Shown in pieces: positions 50,022 through 59,004 of a DNA stretch of 64,000 bases; the first letter of the stretch is position 1, and every line of letters begins with the position of its first letter. The notes under the pieces were generated by a model. The model was not told where the DNA came from, made no database searches, and was given only the letters and a program-made list of their open reading frames with translations. Source of the DNA: Burkholderia anthina (GTDB lineage Bacteria > Pseudomonadota > Gammaproteobacteria > Burkholderiales > Burkholderiaceae); contig NZ_CABVLY010000007.1 in assembly GCF_902498995.1 (NCBI RefSeq), positions 124,001 through 188,000 of the forward strand, read 5' to 3'. Position numbers and translations under genes: made by a program.

Positions 50022-51796
50022 GCGGTCACCAGCGGGGCGGGATTTTTCAGGTATTGCTCGCGAATCGCGCGGGCCGACCAGTAGGCCAGCGCCGCGACGA
50101 TCCCGGTCGGGTTGTAGCCGATGCCCTGCGGCAGCGCCGAGGCGCCCATCACGAACACGTTGTGCACGTCCCAGCATTGCAGGTAGCGGTTCAGCACGCT
50201 CGTCTTCGGATCGGTGCCCATGATCGCGCCGCCGACCAGGTGAGTCGTCTGGTAGGCGCGCGAATCGAAATGCTTGCCGAACTCGCGCGTCGACACGCCG
50301 ATCGACTTCGGCCCCATCGCCTCCGCGATCTTCTTCATCTGCCCCGTCACGTACTGCGCCATCTTGATGTCGTTGTCCTTCCAGTCGAAGGTCATCCGCA
50401 AGAGCGGCTGGCCGTACGAGTCGCGATAGGTCGGATCGAGATCGAGGTACACGTCGCGGTACGACATGTTCGAGCCGTGCGCGTCCATCGAGATCGTGTG
50501 CGCGTAGTTGTCCTTCACGGCCTTCTTCCACGCCGAACCCCACTGCGGCGTGCCGGCCGGCGTCGCGATGCCGCTGATCGGCTTCACGCCGGCCTGGTTC
50601 ACCCACAGCGGCGAGCCGCCGACGAAGCCGAGCGGGCCGTGATCGAAGTTGTCGGCGTTGAAGTCGTCCACCGCGACGCCGTTGCCGCCCGCGCCGATGA
50701 ACGGGTTCGTGAAGGTGTCCTTGTCGAAGAACGCCTTGATCGTCGACAGGTTCTGGTACGCGAAATTGCGGCCCACCACGCCTTCGCCCGAGATCGGGTC
50801 GTACGGCTTGCCGATGCCAGACAGCAGCAGCAGGTGCACGTTGTGATACTGGAACGCGGCGACGATCACGAGATCGGCCGGCTGATGCACTTCACGGCCG
50901 GCCGGGTCGACGTAAGTGACGCCCGTCGCGCGCTTCTTCGTATCGTCGAGATCGACGCGCAGCACGTGGCACTTCGAACGCAATTCGAAGTTCGGCACCT
51001 GCTTCAGCGCGGGCAGGATGTTCAGGTTCGGCGATGCCTTCGAATACATGTAGCACGCGTAGCCGCTGCAGTAGCCGCAGAAATTGCACGGCCCCATCTG
51101 CACGCCGTACGGGTTCGTGTACGGCCCCGACGTGTTCGCCGACGGCAGCCGGTACGGATGCAGCCCGAGCGATTGCGCGGCATCGAAGAAGCGCTGCGCC
51201 GAATACGTGTTGAGCTGCGCGGGCAGCGGGAAGTTGTCGCTGCGGTTCGCCTCGAACACGTTGCCGTCGCCGACCACCTTGCCGCCGACCTTGTATGCCT
51301 GGCCCGACGTGCCGAACACTTTCTCCGCGAAATCGAAATACGGCTCGAGCTCGTCGTAGCTGACGCCCGTGTCCTGAATCGTCATCCCGTCGGGGATGAA
51401 CTTCTTGCCGTAGCGCTCTTCGTAGTGGCTGCGCAGGCGCAGTTCCTCCGGCGTGATCCGGAAGTGCACGCCCGACCAGTGCAGCCCGGCACCGCCGACG
51501 CCTTCGCCCGGCAGGAATGCCGCGAGCTGCCGGTACGGCAGCGCGGTGTCCTGCACGCCGTGGCGGATCGACACGGTCGTCTTCGACAGGTCGAGGAACA
51601 GCTTCTTGCGGATGTTGTAGGTCAGCTCGTCGATCGTGTTCGGATACGCGCCGTCCGGATAGGTGTCGCGATACTCGCCGCGCTCGAGCGCGACGACGTT
51701 CAAGCCCGCTTCGGTCAGTTCCTTCGCGAGAATCGCGCCGGTCCAGCCGAAGCCGACGATCACCGCATCGACATGCGGCTTCTTTTCTGCGGCCAT
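50018..51796 (-). CDS. GMC-family FAD dehydrogenase large subunit (gluconate 2-dehydrogenase-like)
   Basis: A 592-residue flavoprotein. The dinucleotide motif is VIVGFGWTGAILAKEL near residue 15, and LPGEGVGGAGLHWSG is the GMC signature. CNFCGYCSGYACYMYS is a Cys-rich segment like the Fe-S-associated cysteines in FAD-dependent sugar dehydrogenases. The catalytic region near the C-terminus contains THLVGGAIMGTDP and NPTGIVAALAYWSA. It oxidises a sugar acid or polyol in the periplasm and hands electrons to the triple-haem subunit. It probably depends on the Tat-exported small subunit for co-export. Start ATG follows GGGGAGCG and overlaps the stop of the small subunit. Confidence 0.93.
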   Translation of the reverse strand: MAAEKKPHVDAVIVGFGWTGAILAKELTEAGLNVVALERGEYRDTYPDGAYPNTIDELTYNIRKKLFLDLSKTTVSIRHGVQDTALPYRQLAAFLPGEGVGGAGLHWSGVHFRITPEELRLRSHYEERYGKKFIPDGMTIQDTGVSYDELEPYFDFAEKVFGTSGQAYKVGGKVVGDGNVFEANRSDNFPLPAQLNTYSAQRFFDAAQSLGLHPYRLPSANTSGPYTNPYGVQMGPCNFCGYCSGYACYMYSKASPNLNILPALKQVPNFELRSKCHVLRVDLDDTKKRATGVTYVDPAGREVHQPADLVIVAAFQYHNVHLLLLSGIGKPYDPISGEGVVGRNFAYQNLSTIKAFFDKDTFTNPFIGAGGNGVAVDDFNADNFDHGPLGFVGGSPLWVNQAGVKPISGIATPAGTPQWGSAWKKAVKDNYAHTISMDAHGSNMSYRDVYLDLDPTYRDSYGQPLLRMTFDWKDNDIKMAQYVTGQMKKIAEAMGPKSIGVSTREFGKHFDSRAYQTTHLVGGAIMGTDPKTSVLNRYLQCWDVHNVFVMGASALPQGIGYNPTGIVAALAYWSARAIREQYLKNPAPLVTA

Positions 51797-52536
51797 CAGG
51801 TACGCTCCCCGTTGATCGAGACCGGGCCGTACGGATACGGCTTGCCACTCTGGTTGACGAAATCCATGAAGTCGGCGCGCGCGCCCGGGAACCCGATCAT
51901 CTTCCACGCGGCCATGTCGTGATTGCCGCCGTGCACCGGATCGCAGAAGTAGCCTTCGCGCGTGTTCTGCAGCAACTGGCCGAAGAACACGGCGGACGGC
52001 ACGTCGTCGATCTGCGCGCTGCCCTTCTCCAGCTCGCCGAGCACGGTGTCGCGGGTCGCGGCGTCGAGATCGGCGAACGCCTTGCCGTGGTTCTTTTCGC
52101 TATAGCGGTTGACCGCCGCGATGCCGAGCCGATAGATGTCGCGCGGCACGAGCTTCAGCTGATAGCCGAGCTCGGGCACGCCCTGCTGGAACGGCCCCTG
52201 CATGTACCAGGTCGCGCCGTTTGCGTACGGGGTTTCCATCTGGCGGTCGATGAATTCGGGCACGCCGGATTCGAGTGCGCCGGGGCCTTCGGCATCGGCC
52301 GGGATCAGCCGGTCGACGGCGGCCTGGACGAACGCCCACTCCTTCGCATCGAAGAAAGTCGGCTTGTACGGAGCGCGCTCGGCGCCGGCCGCCGCAGCCG
52401 ATGCGTTGTCCGCCGTGGTGGCGGACGATGACGACGGGCGCAGATCGCAGCCGGCGACCGAAGCGATCGGCACGAGCGCGACCGACGTGCGCAGGAAGCG
52501 GCGACGCGAATTGGGTTTGTCTGGTGGCGTGGACAT
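51796..52536 (-). CDS. Gluconate 2-dehydrogenase subunit 3 family protein (Tat-exported small subunit)
   Basis: A 246-residue small subunit. The N-terminus SRRRFLRTSVALVPIASVAGC is a twin-arginine signal ending in a Cys at a lipobox-like position, so the complex may be exported folded and lipid-anchored. The mature chain has FIDRQMETPYANG and the C-terminal GYFCDPVHGGNHDMAAWKMIGFPGAR block that defines the family. It is the first gene of the operon, overlapping the FAD subunit by one base. The ATG at 52536 is chosen because the Tat motif lies ten residues in. No clear ribosome site is visible. Confidence 0.9.
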   Translation of the reverse strand: MSTPPDKPNSRRRFLRTSVALVPIASVAGCDLRPSSSSATTADNASAAAAGAERAPYKPTFFDAKEWAFVQAAVDRLIPADAEGPGALESGVPEFIDRQMETPYANGATWYMQGPFQQGVPELGYQLKLVPRDIYRLGIAAVNRYSEKNHGKAFADLDAATRDTVLGELEKGSAQIDDVPSAVFFGQLLQNTREGYFCDPVHGGNHDMAAWKMIGFPGARADFMDFVNQSGKPYPYGPVSINGERT

Positions 52537-53137
52537 GTCGGATGTTGATCGTTGGGGAGCGTTCGAGCCCGCGCATTCCGGATGCGGCGTGCCCGCCACG
52601 ATAGCCATGCCGCACGCGGCCGGCCGTCCTTGTTCTTGCTGTGCTGCGAACAACCTCGATACGGGCGCCGGCCGCGCGCTGCGCGGCCTAGCCGTCATGC
52701 AACCGCGCTGCGCCGGTTTCGGAGCGCCGCGCGGATCGACCTCTTCGCGGGTCTGAGCGGACAAATACGGCCTGTCGGCCCGTGCCCGCCCGCCTGACCC
52801 TGATTCAACTTAGACGCCGCGCGGGCCGACGGCAAGCGCAACGTGCACGACCCTCATTTCGGGCCCGGCGACGAGTGCCGCGAATTATAAATGGAACCGG
52901 TTCCAGTTCCAAAGGGCTGGATGCAATTCATTACATCGAAAATCGCAACAATCGGAAAGATGATTTGTGGAACGCACAAGAACGGTGCATTGGGCACGCC
53001 GGGCGCCGGGCGATTGAGCGCCGGTTTCGCGGCCCCGCGCTATTTCGCGGACGCGCGCGGCTTCACGTCACGGCACCGCGATGCCCGTTCCCGAGCCGCC
53101 CCGTTGCGTTACACGCCGACCGCGATCCGCGGGCCGC
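52537..53137. other. 601-bp intergenic region upstream of the GMC operon
   Basis: It separates the GMC operon from the DUF3995-like gene, both on the minus strand. It contains a perfect palindrome at 52892-52905 and an AT-rich stretch around 52880-52975 that should hold the operon promoter. I see no gene. Confidence 0.5.
52892..52905. promoter_or_regulatory. LacI/GalR-type operator-like palindrome
   Basis: TGGAACCGGTTCCA is a perfect 14-bp palindrome with the central CG usual for LacI-family sites. It lies 356 bp upstream of the small subunit start. A sugar-acid-responsive repressor would suit a gluconate-type dehydrogenase. No LacI gene is adjacent. Confidence 0.5.
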
Positions 53138-53554
53138 TCACCACGGCCACAGCATCGAGGCGATCGACAACGCGAGCGCCGCGCACAGCGGCGAGTAACA
53201 GAGGCTGTCCATCCGCGCGAAACGCGAGCCGCGAATCCGCTTGAAGAAGCCGACGTAGCGAAAATCGCCGACCGCGCGCACCGCGAAGATCAGTGCGAGC
53301 ACAACGACCGCGAACGCGATCGCGCCGGGATACAGGTTCGGCCACAGCCAGCCGGCGCGCGACGCCACCGCGCATGCGCCGGCCAGCAATGCCGCCGCGA
53401 CGGCGAGCGTGCCGGCCATGCTCGGCCGCAGCAGCGGCACGCCGTCCTGCTCCGGAACGGCCGCACGCTTGCCGAGCCGCCCGCCGAACGCCCAGTAGAC
53501 GTGAACGAGTGCGATCGCGCAAAGCGTCGGCACGCTGAAATACGCGCCCATCAT
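53138..53554 (-). CDS. DUF3995-like small membrane protein
   Basis: A 138-residue protein with four predicted membrane helices (TLCAIALVHVYWAFGG, MAGTLAVAAALLAGACAVA, AIAFAVVVLALIFAVRAVG, LCAALALSIASMLW). HVYWAFGG near the start and FRYVGFFKRIRGSRFARMDSLCYSPLC before the last helix match the DUF3995 family as I remember it. Function is unknown. Two adjacent ATGs (53554, 53551) are possible starts, with no clear ribosome-binding site. Confidence 0.78.
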   Translation of the reverse strand: MMGAYFSVPTLCAIALVHVYWAFGGRLGKRAAVPEQDGVPLLRPSMAGTLAVAAALLAGACAVASRAGWLWPNLYPGAIAFAVVVLALIFAVRAVGDFRYVGFFKRIRGSRFARMDSLCYSPLCAALALSIASMLWPW

Positions 53555-53916
53555 GTTGGTAAGGTCCGTTGTCTCATTGTGTCGCCGGGTCGTGGTGTGG
53601 CCGAGGTGTGGCCGACGAATGCCGGCGTGCGGCCCCGTTCCGCACGACACAAGACGATACCCAAACCCCACGCGACATGCATTGCGACGTCCGGTCGCAA
53701 TACGCCATGCCACGTGTGGTGCGACGCAATGCGCGCGACCGTCGCGTCGGGCCGTCGCTTGACTTCGCTCCGCGCAACGCTACCCTTTTATTCCAGCACG
53801 GCAATCGATCCGTGCATGCGCCAGCGCCGCCCGCGTACCATCGTGCCGACATGCACGGTCGACCGATGGCAATGCGCATGCACGGCAACGATGACGAATA
53901 CTCATGGAGGCGACTC
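53555..53916. other. 362-bp divergent region between DUF3995-like and alanine dehydrogenase genes
   Basis: It holds the divergent promoters of both genes. I see no further gene and no strong palindrome. Confidence 0.5.
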
Positions 53917-55032
53917 ATGCTGATCGGCGTGCCGAAAGAGATCAAGAATCACGAATATCGCGTCGGCCTCACCCCGGCCAGCGCACGCGAGCTCACGCGA
54001 CATGGCCACCATGTGCTGGTGCAGCGCGGCGCGGGCACCGCGATCGGCCTGCTCGACGACGACTACACCGCCGCCGGTGCGGCCCTGTGCGACGATGCGA
54101 GCGAAATATTCGCGCGCGCCGACATGATCATCAAGGTCAAGGAGCCGCAGCCGGCCGAATGCGCGATGCTGCGGCGCGGGCAGATCCTCTATACGTACCT
54201 GCACCTCGCCCCCGATCCGGAGCAGGCAGCCGCGCTCGTGAAATCCGGCGCGGTCTGCATCGCATACGAAACCGTGACGGGGCCCGGCGGCGGCCTGCCG
54301 CTGCTCGCGCCGATGAGCGAGGTGGCCGGACGCATGTCGATCCAGGTTGCGGCAACGCATCTGGAAAGCCCGCGCGGCGGGCGCGGCGTGCTGATGGCCG
54401 GCGTGCCCGGCGTGCCGGCCGCGCACGTCGTGGTGCTGGGCGCCGGCGTGGTGGGCACCGGTGCGCTGCAGATGGCGGTCGGCCTCGGCGCGCGCGTCAC
54501 CGCGCTCGACACGAACGTCGGACGGCTACGCCAGCTCGACCTGCTCTTCGCGAACCGCATCACGACCGTCTGCTCGAACGCGCACACGATCGACGAAGCC
54601 GTGCGCGACGCCGACGTCGTGATCGGCGCCGTGCTCGTGCCGGGCGCATCGGCGCCGCGCCTCGTCACGCGCGACATGATCGCGACGATGCGCACGGGCG
54701 CCGTGGTCGTAGACGTCGCGATCGACCAGGGCGGCTGCTTCGAAACCTCGCATGCGACGACCCACGCGCAGCCGACCTTCGTCGTCGACGGCGTCGTGCA
54801 CTACTGCGTCGCGAACATGCCCGGCGCGGTCGCGCGCACGTCGACGTTCGCATTGAACAACGCGACGCTCGGCCACGCACTCGCGCTCGCCGACAAGGGC
54901 TGGAAACGCGCGATGAGCGACGATCCGCATCTGCGCGCGGGGCTGAACGTGTGCGACGGACACATCACGTACGAAGCCGTCGCGCTGGCGCTCGGCCTGC
55001 CGTACGTACCGGCCGAAGACGTGCTGCGCTGA
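53917..55032 (+). CDS. ald: Alanine dehydrogenase
   Basis: A 371-residue NAD-dependent L-alanine dehydrogenase (pyruvate + NH4+ + NADH to alanine, and reverse). The N-terminus MLIGVPKEIKNHEYRVGLTP is diagnostic. Lys and His catalytic residues fall in MIIKVKEPQ and YTYLHLAPD. The Rossmann motif is VVVLGAGVVGTGALQ (about 169-183), and the MPGAVARTSTFALNNAT block is conserved. Length is normal. The ATG at 53917 follows GGAGG. It converges with polX at 21 bp spacing. Confidence 0.95.
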   Translation: MLIGVPKEIKNHEYRVGLTPASARELTRHGHHVLVQRGAGTAIGLLDDDYTAAGAALCDDASEIFARADMIIKVKEPQPAECAMLRRGQILYTYLHLAPDPEQAAALVKSGAVCIAYETVTGPGGGLPLLAPMSEVAGRMSIQVAATHLESPRGGRGVLMAGVPGVPAAHVVVLGAGVVGTGALQMAVGLGARVTALDTNVGRLRQLDLLFANRITTVCSNAHTIDEAVRDADVVIGAVLVPGASAPRLVTRDMIATMRTGAVVVDVAIDQGGCFETSHATTHAQPTFVVDGVVHYCVANMPGAVARTSTFALNNATLGHALALADKGWKRAMSDDPHLRAGLNVCDGHITYEAVALALGLPYVPAEDVLR

Positions 55033-55053
55033 CATCGGCGCGCGTGCACGCCG

Positions 55054-56829
55054 TCACGTGCCCTTCGAGCGACTGTGCCTCGACGCGCCAGTCGCGCTGC
55101 TATCGCCCATCGTGCGTGCGAGCAGCGGCCGCAGTTGCGCGAGCGTGCGCGTGTTGAGCACGTCCTGCCGGGTCAGCCAGCCGCGCCGCGCCTGACCGAT
55201 GCCGTAGGCAAGACGGTCGAGATCGTCCGCGCATCGCGCATCCGAGCCGATCGCCACTGCGACGCCGGCTTTTGCGGCCTCGCGACACCAGATGTCAGGA
55301 AGATCGAGCCGGCGCGGATCGCCGTCGAGTTCGACGAAGCAGCGGCGCGCGGCGGCCCCGGCGATCACGCGCGGCACGTCGAGTTCGCATGCGTCGCGCT
55401 CGCCGAGCAGCCGGCCGAGCGGATGCGCGAGAATCGTGAAATGCGGATGGTCCATCGCGCGCAGCATCCGCTCGGTCTGCGCATCGCCCGGCAAGTCGAA
55501 ATGGTCATGCACCGCGCCGACGACGAGGTCGAGCCGGCCGAGCACGTCGTCGGGCACATCGAGGCTGCCGTCCTCGCGGATGCCAGCCTCGACGCCCTTC
55601 AGCAACACGAAGTCGTCGAACGATGCGTTGATGCGGTCGATCTCGTCGATCTGCCGCACGAGCCAGTCGCAACCGGCGCGGCCGCCCGCGGTGGCCGGCG
55701 CACGGTCGGTCACGGCCAGATAACCGAGCCCGCGCGAGCGCGCCGCCTCCGCCATCGTGCGCAGGGCGTCGCGACCGGCCGACGCGTCGGTATGCGCGTG
55801 CAGATCGCCATGAACGTGCTTGCGCTCGACGAGCGCGGGCAACGTGCCGGCGCGCGACACATCGATCTCGCCGCGATCCTCGCGCAGTTCGGGCGGCACC
55901 CAGTGCAGGCCGATCGCCTCGTACACGGATGCCTCCGTCGCGCCCGCAATCCGCTCGTCGCCGCGAAATACGCCGTATTCGTTGATCTTCAGCCCGCCGG
56001 CCTGCGCGAGCCGGCGCAGCGCGATGTTGTGCGCCTTCGATCCCGTGAAATAGACGAGCGCCGCACCGAACGCGTCGGCATCGACGACCCTCAGGTCGAC
56101 CTGCAACCCGTTGCGCAGCACGACGCTCGAACGCGTCTTGCCGTTCGCGAGCACGCGCGCGACGTCGCCGTAGCCGGCGAACGCGTCCGCCACCGCGGCA
56201 GGATCGCGCGAGGTCACGAGGATGTCGAGATCGCCGACCGTTTCGCGGCCGCGCCGAAAACTGCCGGCCGGCACCGCTTCGCCGACACCGGGCACCGCAC
56301 GCAACCGCTCGAGCAGCGGCATCAGCGATTGCGCGGCATCGGGCAGCAGGAATCGCTGCGGCTCGCGTTGCAGGCGGTCGTCGATCGCGTCGAGCAGATG
56401 CGCTTCGGTTTTCGCGCCGAAACCCGGCAGCGCGCGCACGTGCCCGCTTTTCGCTTCGGCGCGCAACTGTTCGAGCGAATCGACGTGCAATGCATCATGC
56501 AGCGCCTTCACGCGTTTCGCGCCGAGCCCCGGCACGTCGAGCAGTTCGACGATCGCGCCCGGCAAGGCATGGCGCAGCGTTTGCTGCAGTTCGCAGGTGC
56601 CCGTCGCCGCGATCTCGCGCAGCTTCGATGCGAGATCGGGGCCGATCGACGGAATCCGGCCGAGATCGCCGCCGTTCGCGATCAGCGTCGGGACGTCGCG
56701 CCCGTAGTCGGCGATCGTGCGGGCCGCGTTACGGTACGCGCGCACCCGGAACGGGTTGGCGCCCTGGATCTCGAGCATGTCGGCGATTTCGGCGAAGACG
56801 GCCGCGCACTCGGCATTGTGGATCGGCAT
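55054..56829 (-). CDS. polX: PolX-family DNA polymerase with altered PHP domain
   Basis: A 591-residue family X polymerase. The N-terminal HhH helical domain (IADMLEIQGANPFRVRAYRNAARTI), polymerase palm with GDLDILV (the two metal Asp) and the third Asp in VDLRVVD are intact, so gap-filling polymerisation is likely. The C-terminal PHP domain begins GDLHAHTD (His344, His346). However, the usual TDH motif reads TDR with Arg376 and the usual SDAH motif reads SDAR with Arg532. Both histidines are metal ligands of the 3'-5' exonuclease in characterised PolX proteins, so exonuclease activity may be lost or weakened. It probably repairs gaps in base-excision repair. Confidence 0.93.
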   Translation of the reverse strand: MPIHNAECAAVFAEIADMLEIQGANPFRVRAYRNAARTIADYGRDVPTLIANGGDLGRIPSIGPDLASKLREIAATGTCELQQTLRHALPGAIVELLDVPGLGAKRVKALHDALHVDSLEQLRAEAKSGHVRALPGFGAKTEAHLLDAIDDRLQREPQRFLLPDAAQSLMPLLERLRAVPGVGEAVPAGSFRRGRETVGDLDILVTSRDPAAVADAFAGYGDVARVLANGKTRSSVVLRNGLQVDLRVVDADAFGAALVYFTGSKAHNIALRRLAQAGGLKINEYGVFRGDERIAGATEASVYEAIGLHWVPPELREDRGEIDVSRAGTLPALVERKHVHGDLHAHTDASAGRDALRTMAEAARSRGLGYLAVTDRAPATAGGRAGCDWLVRQIDEIDRINASFDDFVLLKGVEAGIREDGSLDVPDDVLGRLDLVVGAVHDHFDLPGDAQTERMLRAMDHPHFTILAHPLGRLLGERDACELDVPRVIAGAAARRCFVELDGDPRRLDLPDIWCREAAKAGVAVAIGSDARCADDLDRLAYGIGQARRGWLTRQDVLNTRTLAQLRPLLARTMGDSSATGASRHSRSKGT

Positions 56830-56993
56830 GATCGGCGTGGCTCCCTTCCACGTGGATGGCGCCGTGCGCTGGCGCGACGACGTCTGCCCGCCCGGGGCCG
56901 CATGTCGACGGCGGCGGGCGCCCGTTGGTCATCCTGCACCGGCTCTGCGTATCGTGCGGCACGCGGCGCGCCGACATCGCGGCGCCGCCTGTG

Positions 56994-57386
56994 TCACAGC
57001 GACGCGCGCGGCGTCGTCGCGTAGCGACGCTCGTATACCGACTGGCAATGCGTGCAGCGCTCGGCGCTCGGTCGCGCGAGCAAACGCTCGTAGCCGACCG
57101 GCGCGTCGCAATCGATGCACTCGCCATAGCTGCCGTCGCGCATGCGCTGCTGCGCGCGCCCGATCGCGCGCAGCTCGGCCAGCTTCATCCCGATCAATGC
57201 GTGATCCATGTCGACGAACAGATCGGCGTTCGCCTCGTCGCCCTCGTCCGGCGCCGCGCCGGCGAGATCCGCGTAGGACTCCGACGCGCGCTGGTCCTCG
57301 CTGGTGCGAATCTCCGCGCGCAGCGCCTGCTCGCTTTCGGTCAGCCGCTGCTGCAGCGTCTGCCGTTGTTGTTGGTCGAGCGCCAT
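56994..57386 (-). CDS. DksA/TraR-type zinc-finger protein
   Basis: A 130-residue protein with an N-terminal coiled-coil (ALDQQQRQTLQQRLTESEQALRAEI) and a C-terminal C4 zinc finger (CIDC then CTHC). Members bind in the RNA polymerase secondary channel. The tip acidic residues of DksA are not clearly present (DMDHALIGM), so it is a paralogue rather than DksA itself. GGAG precedes the ATG at good spacing. It lies upstream of polX on the same strand with a 164-bp gap. Confidence 0.88.
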   Translation of the reverse strand: MALDQQQRQTLQQRLTESEQALRAEIRTSEDQRASESYADLAGAAPDEGDEANADLFVDMDHALIGMKLAELRAIGRAQQRMRDGSYGECIDCDAPVGYERLLARPSAERCTHCQSVYERRYATTPRASL

Positions 57387-57685
57387 CGCCGTCTCTCCTT
57401 TTCCGGGTTCCGCGCAATGAGGCATGCGGCGCGCGGTTGTCGCGCCGGTGTGCGGCGAGCACGCTTGATCCGCCTGTCGCACACCGGGGCGCCCGGCCGT
57501 ACAGTGCAGCGGGCGCATTCGACGCAGGATAAACCCAATGGACCGGCGCGTGTTGATCGTCGTCAGCCGCATGAACGCCGACGGTGCGGTGCGGGATCCG
57601 GGGACGGACGCGAATACGCCATATACCGCCGCCGCGACGGCGCCGTCTTACAAACACCCGACCGGCTCGTCCGGTCGATGTGCCG
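57387..57685. other. 299-bp gap upstream of the DksA-type gene
   Basis: It lies between the glycosyltransferase stop codon and the DksA-type start, both on the minus strand. I see no gene, only the presumed promoter region of the zinc-finger gene. Confidence 0.5.
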
Positions 57686-58858
57686 TTACACGTCGGCGCG
57701 CACGATGTCGAGCAGCGCGCGCGCCGAGCGTTGCCAGCTGAAATGCTGCGCGCGCTCGCGGCCCGCCGTGCGCAGCCGCGCGCGCAGGTCGGCATCGTCC
57801 ATCACGCGCGCGATCGCCGCGGCGATGTCCGGCGGCGAATACGCATCGCAAAAGAATGCGGCACCGCCACACACCTCCGGCAACGCGCCCTCGTGCGACA
57901 CGATCACCGGGCAGCCGCACCGCATCGCTTCCAGCGGCGGCAGCCCGAAGCCTTCATAGAGCGACGGGAACACGAAGCAGCCGGCATGCTCGTACAGCGC
58001 CTTCAGTTCATGGTCGGTCACGTAGCCCGCCCACGTCACGTACGGATCGTCGGCGCGCAGGCCCGGCACGCTCCCGCCGAAGATCTTCGCATTGGCGCCC
58101 CCCGCGATCACGAAACGCAGCGTCGGATGCGACGCGCGCATCAATTGCATCGCTTCGAGTGCACGCACCAGGTTCTTGCCGGGCGCAAGCGAGCCGACGA
58201 ACAGCACGTAGCCGTCCGTCTCGAGATTCAGGCGGGCGAGCACGCCGGGATCGGGATCGATCCTGTCGATATGGTCGACGGCCGCCGGGACGACCGTCAG
58301 GCGCGCAGGCGGTACGCCGAGCTTCGCGGCAAGGCGCGCGCGAGAGAAGTGCGAAATCGTGACGATGTGGCGAGCGCGTCGCTTGAGCACCGAGAACGCG
58401 AAGCGATACCACATCCGGAATACGACGGAGTAACCGGCGGGCAGATCGAAAATCGCCGCATCGTAGATCAGGACGAGTTGATCGCGCTTCGCGAGCGGCC
58501 CGACGTTGCACAGACTGAGCAGCATTCGACCGTGCGTCGCACGCGGCAGCGTCAACTGCTCCCAGAGCGAACCGCGCAAACCGCCGGCGACCTGCCTGCG
58601 CGCGCCGGCCGGCAACGCCGCCGGATCGTGATCCGCCGGCACGACCAGCGCCGGCGCATCGCCGGGGTTCGCGAGACGCGTGAGCTCGGCCGTCAGTTCA
58701 TAGGCGACCCGCTGCACGCCCGTCATCCGCTGCGCGGTGAATTTTCCGTTGACCGCGATACCGCTCAGCCGCGCAACGCGCGCGGCCGCCCCGGCGCCCC
58801 GTTCCGCACGCCCGTCCTGCAGCGCGGTTTCACGACCTTCCCGAATCGACGTTGACAT
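57686..58858 (-). CDS. GT4-family glycosyltransferase
   Basis: A 390-residue GT-B glycosyltransferase. The donor-binding half carries VLFVGSLAPGKNL and the EX7E motif in SLYEGFGLPPLEAM. The N-terminal acceptor domain begins LSGIAVNGKFTAQRMTGVQRVAYEL, a pattern found in mannosyl/rhamnosyltransferases of exopolysaccharide clusters. The start is the ATG at 58858, preceded by GGAG. A GTG two codons upstream is less likely. It follows the priming transferase on the same strand with a 146-bp gap and probably adds the second sugar to its product. Confidence 0.9.
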   Translation of the reverse strand: MSTSIREGRETALQDGRAERGAGAAARVARLSGIAVNGKFTAQRMTGVQRVAYELTAELTRLANPGDAPALVVPADHDPAALPAGARRQVAGGLRGSLWEQLTLPRATHGRMLLSLCNVGPLAKRDQLVLIYDAAIFDLPAGYSVVFRMWYRFAFSVLKRRARHIVTISHFSRARLAAKLGVPPARLTVVPAAVDHIDRIDPDPGVLARLNLETDGYVLFVGSLAPGKNLVRALEAMQLMRASHPTLRFVIAGGANAKIFGGSVPGLRADDPYVTWAGYVTDHELKALYEHAGCFVFPSLYEGFGLPPLEAMRCGCPVIVSHEGALPEVCGGAAFFCDAYSPPDIAAAIARVMDDADLRARLRTAGRERAQHFSWQRSARALLDIVRADV

Positions 58859-59004
58859 GATCACTCCGATGGCTGCGACGCAATCGCGCCGCCAGACACC
58901 CCGCGTCGCGGGATGCTCCTATGCCGTCAGTGTGTCGATCCGTGTCGATGCGGTCGGTACGTTCGACCGCACAATCTTTCGATTCGACGATCACTTCGTG
59001 ATCC

